49,471 nucleotides of DNA from assembly GCA_015680685.1 (NCBI GenBank), contig MNCI01020330.1, forward strand, positions 1 to 49,471, read 5' to 3'. Both the position numbers and the translations under genes were made by a program. Source of the stretch: Gnetum montanum. Its lineage: Eukaryota; Streptophyta; Gnetopsida; Gnetales; Gnetaceae. The notes below the pieces were generated by a model, which saw nothing but the letters and a program-made list of their open reading frames with translations, was not told the origin of the DNA and made no database searches. This document shows, one piece after another, positions 24,491 to 35,518 of the stretch (its first letter is position 1; each line of letters begins with the position of its first letter).

Positions 24491-25138
24491 ATGAGTGAGT
24501 CCTCCCATACATCATCTACACAAAGAGTTCTTACTTCTATCACTAAACAACCTACTACCTATCACTTTACTTTAAGAAAACAATAAACTTGGTGATCTCT
24601 ATGTTCTATTCCTAGAAGAATTCAAACTAGGATGGTAGCCAATCAACCCTCAACTCTATTGGTAAGCAACCCCTTTAACTTTACAAACTATCACGATATT
24701 CCAAAATAACTTCAAAACATAAATTTTTTCTATGATCCCACAAGCCCTATGAGTGATGTCCATCAATATATACAATGTTTTAAAACCTTACTAGGCTTCC
24801 ATAACATTATCCAAAACAACATAGCATGTAGGGTCTTTATGACAACTTTCAAGAGCAAAGCCACACAATGGTTTTTCATGCTCCCTAATGCCTCTATCGA
24901 CTCATCACAAGACTTTAAAAATAAATTCCTACACCAGTTTGATAATTTCACTAGTCTTACCTTAGCATCAAGCAATTTCACAAGCCTAAGAAACCTACCT
25001 AGGAAAAATTTTTATGATTATAATCTAAGATTTCTCCATCAACTTGCTTATGTGTCAAATGTGATGAAATTGCAACCTAATGGTATCCTCAATTTCTTCC
25101 TCTCTACCATTGACATATTTTTTATTTATGCCCTTTAA
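24491..25138 (+). pseudogene. gag of element 3
   Basis: The frame opens at ATG 24491 (MSESSHTSSTQRVLT) and runs in one frame for 216 codons, interrupted by three early stops (TAA at about 24581 and 24704, TGA at about 24590). From 24749 it is open to 25138. The C-terminal half is a clear retrotransposon gag domain: QYIQCFKTLLGF, KATQWFFMLP, SIDSSQDFKNKFLHQF and NFYDYNLRFLHQL lie in the expected order. The domain builds the particle that packages the element RNA. No protease or polymerase follows: about 15 bp after the frame the sequence turns into 3' LTR, so pol was deleted. The open frame on the opposite strand at 24763-24981 is a shadow. Confidence 0.88.
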
Positions 25139-25149
25139 TTTGATCTAAA

Positions 25150-25848
25150 CATTATGGAAATATAAGGGAAAAGGATAAACTATGGTGGTGAGAGGATTTC
25201 TAAGGCTAGCTATAGAGGGAAAATCCTAGGGTCCTTTCTAATTCTTATTAACTATTTGGTGGCATCCTTGAGGTAGTTCAATGTGGAGCAGTGACCATAT
25301 CTGAGAGCCAAAGGTTGTGGTGTTTTCAAAAGAGGCGTGCTACTTGTAAGTACAAGTGGCCAAGGCTACACAAGTAGTTATTTCATTTTGTGCTTATTTC
25401 TGAGCTAAGTCTTTATTTATCCTACTATGTTACTTAAATTTCTATATTCCAACCTTGATCTCTGTTGTATGATTCAAATATAGATCCTATGTTTCTTAAA
25501 ACCCTGATTAATCTTGCCAGCTATTTAATGGTTTTATTTCATGCTCAAGTGCATTTACTAAAGTTTTTAAAAATGAATTACCACTTCTTTGTCGAATTGT
25601 TGCGAATTGAACCTATTAAAATTTACCATCATCTTTAAACATTACATTTTCTGAAACACCATGTTGCCTTTCCAACTAAGACTATTCCCAGGTTTTTGTA
25701 CCCCGTATGAGAGGCACCCTAGGCAATAGTCTATTTCAATGAGTTTTATGGGTGTTGTTGTATCCAAANATATGAGAGGCACCCTAGGCAATAGTCTATT
25801 TCAATGAGTTTTATGGGTGTTGTTGTATCCAAAATTTATGCATCAACA
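25150..25848 (+). repeat. 3' LTR fragment of element 3
   Basis: This aligns with the last 720 bp or so of the 5' LTR (from about 22965 to 23686) and shares the end TTTATGCATCAACA. The first 1.5 kb of the LTR is absent. It contains the N-joined duplication at 25705-25833. Confidence 0.87.
25705..25833. repeat. Tandem 64-bp block split by N (assembly join)
   Basis: Positions 25705-25768 and 25770-25833 are the same sequence around N 25769. The 5' LTR of the same element has the block only once (about 23611-23675), which supports an artefact. Confidence 0.9.
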
Positions 25849-26440
25849 GCCATGTAAGACAAAATAGAGAATACTAAATATTTTTATTATTTTTGGTTTT
25901 AAAATGAAATGGCAATTATTTTTCAAGAAAAGCTATGTATATGTACAAAACACAAAAATAAAAAGGTTGTGAAAGAAATCTACACATGGCAAAGAGAAGG
26001 CTAACAAATTGAACATAGTTTTTAGGCCATAGATTCATATAAAACACTAGATTGTCAATCAACTACAGTAGGACCAAGGAACAACTAGTCTAGTGCATCT
26101 TTTGTAGGAATGAGAAAAGTGATATTCAACTAGTGGCAAAGAGATCAGTTACACATGCCACCGATGAACATAGGAGGCATCCACACTGTTAATGAGCTGC
26201 ATAGGCCTAAACCTCTCATTGCACAACCTGCCCATGAATGTAAACCATAGCAAGATCTTCTTCACGTTTCTCATGGATTTATTGGAGGTTCTAAGATCAC
26301 ATACATGCATTCCAACCTTGCAGTGTAGATGGAGTGCTAAGCTTTTGTCATTAGCATCGAGTTTTGTCTCAAGCCTACTATGTCATATCTAACATATTCT
26401 TCCACAACAACTACCTTATCTTCTATAATGATAGAAATAA
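25849..26440. repeat. Repeat R, copy 1, segment c
   Basis: From AAAATAGAGAATACTAAATA onward it matches R copy 2 at about 45085-45670. On the - strand both copies encode variants of KDKVVIVEEYVKYD and ALHLHYKVGMNVCD, so R may hold an old coding trace that I cannot assign. The match to copy 2 fades after about 26440. The + strand open frame at 26192-26392 is not conserved. Confidence 0.8.
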
Positions 26441-26594
26441 ATTTATTCAAGTGCTAAATCTATGCCAATAAACATTTTGTTGCATACATTACAAGATTGT
26501 GTATATACAAAACTTCTAATTATAGTATTAAAATTCTATATTACATGAATAATTTCTGTAAATGTCTTTTACAAGTTTGGAAAAGATTGAATAG

Positions 26595-27361
26595 GTTTTG
26601 AAGATGGCATTTCCACTATTGGCACATTAGCAACATCTATAGCTTGATTCATTTGATGAAATGAATTACCTGCATGTTGACATTTCCTTTTTCCGCACTC
26701 ACTCTAACTATACTATGCATGTTTCTGATCTTATTGTAGTTGTTCTTCTTCTACGTGTGTGATTTATGGCATGGATTTTTCTTCAATAACAAGTGCAGAT
26801 GCATTTCCAATGTCCCAAAAATGTTAGGAAATCTTAATTAAAAATTAAATTAAAATATGTACTAGCTTAAGTATGGGTAGATAATAAAACTTACATTTCT
26901 TGTTGATTATTTACATTATTATTATCAATAATGTGGATCATTCCATTGGATGAATTTCTAGTTGATGAGAGGGGATTTGAAGTTGATGCAACCTAAAAAA
27001 TTATATGCAATGTAAGTACCTAAATAACATGAGAATATTTTCCTATGTTAAATATTTATTTTAAAATATTAAAAATGCATAAATTATATACTCTTGAATT
27101 TCATAAAATTAGTTGTCACTCTTGCTCATGTCATTTTGCTTCTCATTTCAAAAATTTTCTTCTCTCCTCTACAGTCATTGAGTTTTAATTTCTAGTTTCC
27201 ATGATCCATGATCATCCTTTACCTCATCCATGCCCATGCCCATGCCCACTTCCATGACCTCCATGAATTGGATTATTTGTTGCAATAGATGGTTGTTGTA
27301 GTTGATCTTGAAGAGAGTGGTCTATACCTTCTCTATTAGAACTAATAGTAGTAGGATCCAT
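26595..27361 (-). pseudogene. Exon-like trace, RG/HG-rich N-terminus, unassigned
   Basis: On the - strand an ATG at 27361-27359 opens MDPTTISSNREGIDHSLQDQ. A Gln-rich stretch and then HGGHGSGHGHGHG follow, where a TGA (27224-27226) stands in place of a probable CGA. A second open block at 26992-26895 (98 bp) is bounded by TTTTTTAG and GTAAGTTTT, good plant splice signals, and reads VASTSNPLSSTRNSSNG. A possible third block lies at about 26830-26600. A start Met, a basic Gly-rich segment and short introns fit the 5' end of a DNA-transposon gene, but I recognise no transposase core. Processed host-gene origin cannot be excluded. Confidence 0.4.
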
Positions 27362-27653
27362 ATTTCTAAAAATTCATAAATTCAAATATTCCACTTCATC
27401 ATCCTTAAACATGATGCTTAAGTAATATCTTCCAATAAAATTTAGATTTATTTTCCTACCTAGTCAAATCATTTAACATTTTTTGTCATATATACACCAT
27501 CATTGTTATTGAGAATTTGAGTTTTAAATGATTTTGGTGGTTACCATAAACTTTGAATAATATTCATATCTAGGTATGATGTGAAAGAATAATATAAACA
27601 ACCCATGTAAAGCATATTCAAGTTGAAATAACTTTTAAAGGAGAACATCACTA

Positions 27654-27858
27654 TAGCATTGTAATAGGTTCAAATTATCCATATGTATATATATATATAT
27701 ATTATTTTTTGTTTTTAGATTTGCAGATATAAAATCACCAATTCAAGTTAATAGATTGTAGCATTGTAATAGGTTTAAATTATGCATATAAAAATTTTTA
27801 ATTTTATTTTCTTTAGATTTGTAGATATAAAGTCACTGGTTCAAGTCAATAGATTGCA
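27654..27858. repeat. Diverged 105-bp tandem duplication
   Basis: Unit 1 (27654-27758) and unit 2 (27759-27858) both begin TAGCATTGTAATAGGTT and end with a (C)AAGTTAATAGATTG-type sequence. Unit 1 contains an AT dinucleotide run at about 27685-27703 that unit 2 lacks. Confidence 0.8.
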
Positions 27859-27908
27859 AATTAATGGAGAGAGTATTCCAATACTTAATATACCTTTATG
27901 ACAACATG

Positions 27909-28046
27909 ATTAAATGTCTATATACATGAGAACAAGAAAGCTTATTAACTAAGAAACTTTTAAAAGTAAAAATAGTGATAAAATGTCTAGGTACATGAGA
28001 ATGAGAATGCTTATTAACAAGGGAACTTTTAAAAGTGAAAATAACA
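27909..28046. repeat. Diverged 69-bp tandem duplication
   Basis: Units at 27909-27977 and 27978-28046 share ATGTCTA, TACATGAGAA, CTTATTAAC and ACTTTTAAAAGT in order. Confidence 0.8.
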
Positions 28047-29749
28047 TATATGTTCTTGATTAGTTACTAGATTGGAAAATACAAGCACCTTGTTTTCAAT
28101 ATAGGTTCTACATGAGTTGTCAAAGGTCAAGCTTGATAAATATAATTCTTCATGGTAATTTAAAATGATATATAAATTAATTAGGATCAAAACTAAATAT
28201 GATGAGAAGAATTAAAGGAAAGCATTGTAATTGATGCATATACAACATGGATAAATAAAATCAATCATTACAAGTCCTACAACGTTGAGTAGGTTTTGAC
28301 ACAACTAAAATCTTAGGAGTTATAGCATCATAAAAATTCAATAATAGCAATGAATGAATGCTTAGCTATCAAAAATATTAGAAATTTTTAAATACCAAAA
28401 CAATAATAAAATATGGAGGTGAAAAGGGGAGAGTGAAAAATAGTTTCTTAAAAGATGTATCCCTTTTTGGTTCATTGCCATACCTCGCTATCTGGATGAG
28501 AAAATAGTAGTCCTGTAGCATAATCCCACCCCACTTAACTGGGATAGTGGCTACAATTGAAGGAGGTGCCATGTTAGATTCGGATAATGGTCATATTTAG
28601 AGGTTTTGCATCTCCACCAAATAAAAATTAAATACATTAGAAGATTATATAGGGCAACATTGAAAAAAAATAGAAATTTCCAAAGGATTCATGAACTTCA
28701 ACTCTCAAATTTCAAAGGCAAAACAAAAATGGAAACCAAATTAGAAATTTTTCAAAAAAAATGGAAAAAAAATTAGAAATTTCGAAAACAAAATAAGAAG
28801 TTTCCAAAGACAAACTGCACTCATATGCTCACCATGGATGAACACATCAAGGCTAACTAGTAGCATGTCCTAGAGCTCCACAAACATCTCATTGGCCTTG
28901 CTATGTAGATTGGCTACTTAGATGGCATCTGTGGTAATTCTAAGGCCCATTAGGTAAGCTTGGATGATGTTGATGCTACCACTAAAGTACCCAATAGTTT
29001 TTTCATCGATTTTAGTTCTTACCCATCATCACTATACTCACTATCATCACTACTATTAGAACCACTATGCCACTATTGTCTATTAGCACCAAAAAAGCCA
29101 CCTCTACACTATGCAAGGCTACTATTGTTTCCCTTGTTATCATTGGTGTACTAGAACATGACCATCCTAGGAGTCTAGGATGTCTCAACACTACCACATC
29201 ACTAGCTAGTGCTCTATGGATCTGCCTTCGCAAGTGCAATGGCCGTGGGTGGGGCATGATAGTGTTGTGGGTGGAGCATGACCATGGTAGAGTGCTAATG
29301 GATGTGGCAATGTGAAAAGTTAGTGGATATGAGAATTGTATTTTTTTCACTTTTTTCATTCATTTAGTGAATAGATGAGTCATGCTTTTTTTCCATTTTT
29401 AAAATCTGATGAGGTGTGACATGGCTGTGGACAAATTTCAGCATCCTTCCACCCACCATTGCACTAGACATGTTTACCTCTTAGCCAAAATAAATGCCAA
29501 GACATAACTACATATTGCTGATGATTGGAGAGTTAATAGGTTGAAGGCCCCATGAAAAGTTAACTATGCAATTATTTGAATTCATATTTATGATGTCAGA
29601 TTTTAAAATGGACCTACAAAAGGAATTTGACAATTTAAAAAATTTTAAAATGGAGGATTTATTATGTTTGAAGACTCATAATTTATTGGAGAGATATCAC
29701 ATTTGTATCATAAAAAAAATAATAATTCAACAAAGTGGCTAGCACACAT
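28047..29749. other. Unassigned AT-rich stretch
   Basis: Nothing certain. At 28378-28572 (-) a 64-codon frame starts MAPPSIVATIPVKWGG, and an AG|GTATGG splice-like site follows the segment QIAR, so it could be an exon of a decayed gene. At 28670-28810 the word AGAAATTTC recurs in an A-rich setting. Frames on both strands at 28960-29360 are of low complexity and not convincing. Confidence 0.4.
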
Positions 29750-31090
29750 GGATGTAAAGAAAAGTTCATATAGACCTTTTATTATAGTATTATGTTTTTG
29801 CCTCAAATCTTCAATCTAAAAGAAACTATGAAAAATATGTTGCTCGTCCTCATGACCTCTTAAACCACATAACCTACAAGTATGTTTTTCTCTATGAAGT
29901 TGCATCCATCTTCCACTTACTATTCTAAGATAATGTGAACTTAAATGAAACTTGCTAATGAAAATGCTACATCTCATTGAGAGAACACTTGATAAATAGT
30001 GAACTACTGAGTTTACCTAATTACCTCTTATGCATTCTAAATAAAATTTTTCTAGTTTTCTACATTTGACCATAGCATTATTAGAACTTGTTGTTAAACC
30101 AAATTAGAAATGTCCTTGAATTTTTATTTTTAGCTTTCAATTATTATATCCCTTGAAAATACCATTTGTGTTCTTTGGTATTGAAAAATGAAAGAATCAT
30201 CATCTAGAAGCTTAATGCTCATCTTGTTAGGCCAGGATGTTAGGAGGGTTAGTGGATTAGTCAAAATGTAACCTCTTTCATGTAGCTATGCCTAAACTCA
30301 AACTCAAGTCTTAAGAGCTTGGAAAACAAGCATCTTACCATTGCTCTAAGGGATGGTTCCCTTTCTATCTTTAACTAATAAATAGATAATGCTTTTAGAT
30401 GAATTAAATTACATTGTAATTAGAGCATGGAGTAGTATGTTTTAACTTTAACCTTTAACTCATCAAGGAAAAATATCTTTTGTACTCTTTCAATCACCTT
30501 CAAATTTCTTGTACTAAGACCTAATCCCTAAATTATGTATCTATTTAACATAATAAGATAAATCACTATGTAAAATATTTGTTTTCTAAGCTCCGAAGTC
30601 CAAAATTCTAATGCCTTATATTTATTTTGAATTGTATAAAAAAATCTTCTTATTCTCCTTAATGTCTTTATTTCATCTATAATTATTCATATATTGAGGA
30701 TCCAAGTATCTAAAAAAATTTATATTTTGTAAATTTTAATTACCAAATTTAAGATTATACTATGTGTTTCTTATGTCCTTTAACATTATTTCAGTTTTTT
30801 CTACATTGACTTGAAAAGTAGAAGAACTGAAAAATTATTTTAAAATTTGTAGCATATTAGGCATATCATTCTAAGAAGTAGATAATGAAGTAACATTATT
30901 TGTATAAAGAAGTAGGGTGACTGTTTGAAAGCATATTTTTTGCATCCAAACATGTAACTCATTCTTGAAGAAACCAAAAATAATTAGAGATATATTATAG
31001 CCTTTCTTCATCCTAATTTTTCTCCAAAAATAAAAATTATTTTTTGATTTACTATCTTTGAAGTCAATGATAAGATTGGAATTCTACTAA
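29750..31090 (-). mobile_element. Plant LINE remnant (RT end and C-terminal zinc-binding region)
   Basis: On the - strand a reading trace runs from a non-LTR reverse transcriptase to its C-terminal part. VTLLLYTNNV (active-site box at 30895-30906) stands where LINEs have LLLYADDV, so both catalytic Asp residues have become Asn, a G-to-A effect. After it, SSTFQVNVEKTEIMLKD (30760-30830) matches the conserved VNxxKT box, and YKYLGSSIYE follows near 30690. At 29830-29940, HYLRIVSGRWMQL with HTCRLCGLRGHEDEQHIFH fits the cysteine/histidine segment at the end of plant LINE ORF2. Endonuclease and ORF1 are not visible. Frames are broken many times. Confidence 0.8.
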
Positions 31091-31269
31091 TGAAACAAGA
31101 TGTTGGGGTATTTGTTAGGTATTCTTGCATTTTTATTTGTGGTTAATTTGAAATCTATAAGTTGTGGATTTAATTCTAGTGGGTAATGTTGAGTAATAAG
31201 ATTTTAATTTAACTATGCATAATCTTAATTCTAATATATCTTTGATGTTAACCATGACATTCAATAACA

Positions 31270-31300
31270 TGGTGTTACAATTAGTATCAAAGAAAACCAC
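31270..31300 (+). other. LTR end with tRNA-Met-type primer site (possible)
   Basis: GGTGTTACA is followed by ATTAGTATCAAAG, which is the plant ATTGGTATCAGAG primer site with two G-to-A changes. A start TGTTGGGG at about 31103 would give a short LTR of 180 bp. No second LTR or gag is visible downstream, so this is tentative. Confidence 0.4.
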
Positions 31301-32828
31301 AATTCATGACAAATAAAAATTAAGGGTTAACCTTAATCCAAGGACAAACTATGAGCCATGACCAAGGAAAGAATTGACCATGCTAAATAGTTCAAATTCC
31401 TATGCCATTTGTACTAACATCTCTCTCTAGTGATCTTGAACATATCAAACAAATAAAGGACTAACAAAGGTATATCAACTATAGGAGATTCTAGTTAAGA
31501 TAAGATAGATAAGATAAAAGTTTAAAGGATAAGTTATCCATTTCTTAATCATGGTAGACATCTTTTTACTTAAGTAAATATTCAAATCATTAGATTTCAA
31601 TTTAGGGAAGAGACAAAGGTATCTTTATAATCTTCATCATAAGGTTAGGGTCCTTCTTTTCTCAAGTCATGGATGTTACAGTATGGATAAAAGATTATGA
31701 AATTTTTAAAAAATTGGCTAGTATCAATGTAAATCACAAGAATTGATGGGAATTAATATTCTTTTCAACCTTTGTCATTGGCCATCATTGAAGCACTAAG
31801 AAAATCAATTCCTCTTAGGAAACATTCCATGATATTGTTGGGCATCCCATAAATCAATGAAGATCAACATTTCTAGTAGGAAATGAAATATGAATATATC
31901 ATTGTAATATGGATTAATAAAAAGGCTTTTGTAATCACACAAGATCACTAGAATCAAAGGAGATCAATTAGCAAAAAATTAATTTTTTAAATGAGTAATC
32001 CAAAATCTTAAGGTTTTTTCATTATTAATTTGAATGATTTTAGTTGAAAATTATGAGAAAAACATAAATCTAGCAAAACAATCTATGAAAATGATTGAGA
32101 TTCATAAGATATCTAAGACACAAGCTACATATGCAACTTATTCTCAACCAAAATAATCAAAAATCACCACCATCTTCAAGCCTTAAATCTTTGAAGGGTG
32201 AGGGTATGGATGGGGAAGAAGTAGAAGTGATCCAAAATCAATTTGGGGCCAAAATTGGACTATTTTAACTATGTTTCTTGGGATTGACATAGGAGTTGAA
32301 AAAATTCTAACTCTTGAAAATTAAACTAAAGCTTGAAAAATTCTAACTCTAGGAACTAAAGCTAAAGTTGTTGATTGACATTGATGTTGTATTAGTGTTC
32401 ATCCTAGAGCTACAAGGATGATCATGGAGTTCATGGAAGATGTAAGGATATGTTACTTACACTTGTGATCTTTTGAAATCCAAGAATGAGATTTATATCT
32501 TAATAAATTGACCCCAAAATATATGTTTCAATGCCATATTTATAGGGTTATGGTCACCAAATTTGACTCTAAGGTTAAGAAAACATCACTTCAAGTCCAT
32601 CTAGAGTTTAATTTTAGCAAGTTTGATCTTTGAACTAGGCTGAAAAATTCAAACTTTAGTGTGATAAGATGATGTCAACATCACTTTGTCCAACACTTAG
32701 AAAAATTTTGGAAAATTTTTAGGTGATACTTAAAAAACTTTTCTAGCATCATTAAGATGAGACTTAGAAAAATGTTCCTTTTTCTATCTCTTGAAGCTTA
32801 CTAAAACTATCCTAATTGATTTCTATGA
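31301..32828. other. Unassigned AT-rich stretch
   Basis: I see no reading frame, RNA gene or repeat structure that I can support here. Confidence 0.4.
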
Positions 32829-32830
32829 TC

Positions 32831-33250
32831 TTGGGGATGACTAGAAGCCATCATTAGGATCCTATGAAATTCAAGATCCTATTGAAATGGTGTTTTCGAG
32901 AGTGTTTCTATAGGTGACATTGATGATAACTTCAACATCACTTAGCTAATAACACCTTAGTTTGGAATTTCAAATACTACCAGAAGTGCCCAAACTAATG
33001 AACATCCTTTTGGAGTTGTCAAGATCCATCACTAGGGACTTTTAGAAGCTTGAGATGCTATTAGAGATGGTGTTTTCAAGGGTGTTTTTGCAGGTGATGT
33101 TGAAATTAAATTTATTGTCACTTAGTATCACTTAGCCAAAAACACCTTGGTTTGGAAGTTCAAATACTATTAAAAGTGCCAAAACTAATGTTCATACTTT
33201 TGGAGATGATTAGGAGCCATCATTGGTGACCTATAGAATCCAAATACTTG
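32831..33250. repeat. Diverged tandem repeat, period about 180-190 bp
   Basis: Two full units start at 32831 and 33010, and a partial one at 33200. All begin TTGG(A/G)G followed by a GAAGCCATCATT-type block. The full units also share ATGGTGTTTTC, AACACCTT and AAGTGCC in order. Function is unknown; it may be part of an old LTR. Confidence 0.75.
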
Positions 33251-33659
33251 ATTATCAAGTTGAATTAGAGCATCAAAGACTATTCCTCCTTGTTCAATAA
33301 GAGCTTGGATGTTATTTTTTAGTGTGTTTTAGTCATCCATGCTATTACATAAAACTTCATAATAGTAGTAAACTTTTTTTACATTGTAAAACCTTTGAAA
33401 TTATATATCTTCTTTCATGAAGTAGGAAGATCTATGGCTAGAATATGTAAGTGTTTGATTCTAGCCCATGACTACTCTGAGATATTCTTTGATGTTAAGC
33501 ATCCATCTTTTAGCAACATGTTGTAGAGCTAAGTATAGAACATTGGGAACCTGTTATATTTGAGCATATCCTTGGAATATCTCCTTTAAGGACCTCCATT
33601 TGATAAATTTTCACAACATTATTGGTAGTATATGAGAAATTTGTGAAGCTTGATCCATC

Positions 33660-34150
33660 GATGTAACTATTTATCCTATAGCCTATGGGACCTTATCTTT
33701 TGTTTTCTTGTTAATTCTATTGTAGAAGTTTATCCACTCTAGGCCATTGTGTTGTATCACCATTTTCTTAATATGCTTGGCTAAAGCTATGACATCATGG
33801 AGGCTAAGTAGTATAGGATAGACCAAATTTCCTTTAATCTATTCGTTGATAGCTCTCTCAAAGATATTTAGTAGTTTATCATTTGACAAAGAAAGAGTTA
33901 ACTCCATTGTGGATATAGTCCATCAAGAGATGAAATTACATATGGTTCCTTATGATCTTATTTGACTGTAAGGAGTTTCTACAATGTGTTACTCTTAGTG
34001 ATGTTTGAACCTCTTCATGAAGGTGATAGAGAGTTGCTCCAAGATGATAGACTTATGGGAGAGAAATCTACACCATTCAAGTGCTTTATCAATTAAAGAG
34101 TTGAAAAGACTTCTGAGGATAGTGTGGGGTTAATTACCTAGTACCATGCA
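33660..34150 (-). pseudogene. gag fragment of a further gypsy element
   Basis: The - strand reads LIDKALEWCRFLSHKSIILEQLSITFMKRF, given here as the pieces ALEWCRFLSHKSI, LEQLSITF and MKRF (34090-33990), the hallmark of the retrotransposon gag domain. Downstream TISTMELTLSLSNDKLL and NEQIKGNLVYPI-type pieces (with stops) continue to about 33680. In the + direction, sequence starting TGTCATACC at 34151 could be the adjoining LTR edge. No protease or RT trace of this element follows in the window. Confidence 0.65.
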
Positions 34151-34404
34151 TGTCATACCTTGAAATTTCATACATGGATAACAAAAATTTAATTATGCAA
34201 AATTTATAACATGATCATGTCATTTCATAATGCTTATATTCAAGTGCTTTGTTAATTAAAGAGTTGAAAAGGCTTCTAAGGATGATGTGGGGTTAATTAG
34301 CTAGTATCATGCATGTCATAATCCAAAAATTTAGATCTAGATAATCTAAATTTAAATTATGAAAATCTTATAACCTGAGCATATGATGTCATAATACTTA
34401 TATT
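34078..34404. repeat. Diverged 163-bp tandem duplication
   Basis: Units 34078-34240 and 34241-34404 both run from CAAGTGCTTT through AATTAAAGAGTTGAAAAG and GTGGGGTTAATTA to ATGCATGTCATA and an A/T-rich end. The unit spans the start of the gag fragment and the presumed LTR edge. There is no N between the units and they differ at many positions, so unlike the N joins this is a real, old duplication. Confidence 0.85.
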
Positions 34405-35515
34405 CAAAAGAAAATAATCATCATAAGTATTATAAAATTTAACCAAAATGCATGGTTAAATAATAACACATCAAAGTACTCTAAGTAGCAATTTCATTAT
34501 TCATAAACCATGATTGAATCTTAAAACATAACATGTTCATAACCTCAAAAGAGAGTTGTTATAATCCAACATTACATAACCCTTGATTACATCATGATCA
34601 TCAAGACAACATAAAAAAAATATAAAAGCATAAAGATAACTCCAAAGATTTAGCTACATCACCATCTACCACCTAGCTTCTACAACATGAATCTACATTC
34701 ACACATGTAGGAAGAACTAGAAGCCTTCTAGTAGAACTAACCACCTTGATGTGCCTGTAATATTCTAATGAATGGGCACATGCTACACAAGAAGCCATCT
34801 CAAGATCCATGAGATTATATACCAAAAGCCATATCAAAAATCATGATATTTATAAAATTTCAAAATATTAAAAAAACAAGAATGAACTAGAATTAATCAT
34901 CCCCAAGGAATTTTATTCTATGATGATCTCACCTATCTTGGATGATAATGATCTTTCTCAAGGACTAGTTGGCTAACCTCACCTCTCTTAAATCAGCTAA
35001 ACCTAGAAAAAAATCATACAAATTAGCCACCCTTTAGTTTTGCATCATGAAAATAAGCCACATGACATTCATAAGCAATGTGAGTAGACATTGTTATCTA
35101 CATAGTTCTCCCACAATTATTTCCCAATATCATAACCTAAGTATAATTATAGCTAACATGGGTTAACCAAGGGCACCATCCTTAGGTTCCATAATGCCCA
35201 TCCATGGACACTTAGATCAAGCCTCGCAAGGTATGATCATAAGTGACGTGAGTCAAGTTCTTATCCATTGATCCCATTACAATCCATCTTTAAGACATCA
35301 AAATACAAGCTTACTCCATAAATTATAAGAATATCAAAAAATATGCAAGATAAATAGTATTCATAAGATGACCATTAATATGGTAAATTTTACCTACTTT
35401 TAGGAATTTTTAAACATGTTTTAAATACTTCAAGGTATTTTGGGATCACAAGGGACCTATTGGAGTATAAAATGGAAATCCAAACCTTAGTTTAGGTAAT
35501 TTTTTAAATATTCAT
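34405..35515. other. Unassigned, possibly the LTR of the gag fragment
   Basis: A 1.1-kb stretch without frames. Its place beyond the gag start and the TGTCATA(C/A) edge suggests an LTR, but its other end and partner are not visible. Confidence 0.35.
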
Positions 35516-35518
35516 TGA

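Larger units (their letters stand above)
12302..25848 (+). mobile_element. Element 3: truncated gypsy element with about 2.2-kb LTRs, hosting element 2
   Basis: The ends are TGTTGATGC and GCATCAACA, a perfect 9-bp inverted pair. The 5' LTR is 12302-13086 plus 22268-23686 (about 2.2 kb), interrupted by element 2. After it come a primer-site-like sequence, about 0.8 kb of leader, a gag frame, and then directly a 3' LTR fragment. The pol genes and about 1.5 kb of the 3' LTR start are missing, so one large deletion near 25140-25155 probably removed them. It lies inside repeat R. No target duplication is seen, and about 50 bp of R present in copy 2 (45027-45078) are missing at the right junction. 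Confidence 0.85.

Noticed and set aside
28960-29360. Possible host gene fragment with frames on both strands
   Set aside because: The frames are of low complexity and overlap, and no domain, splice pattern or repeat homology supports either strand.
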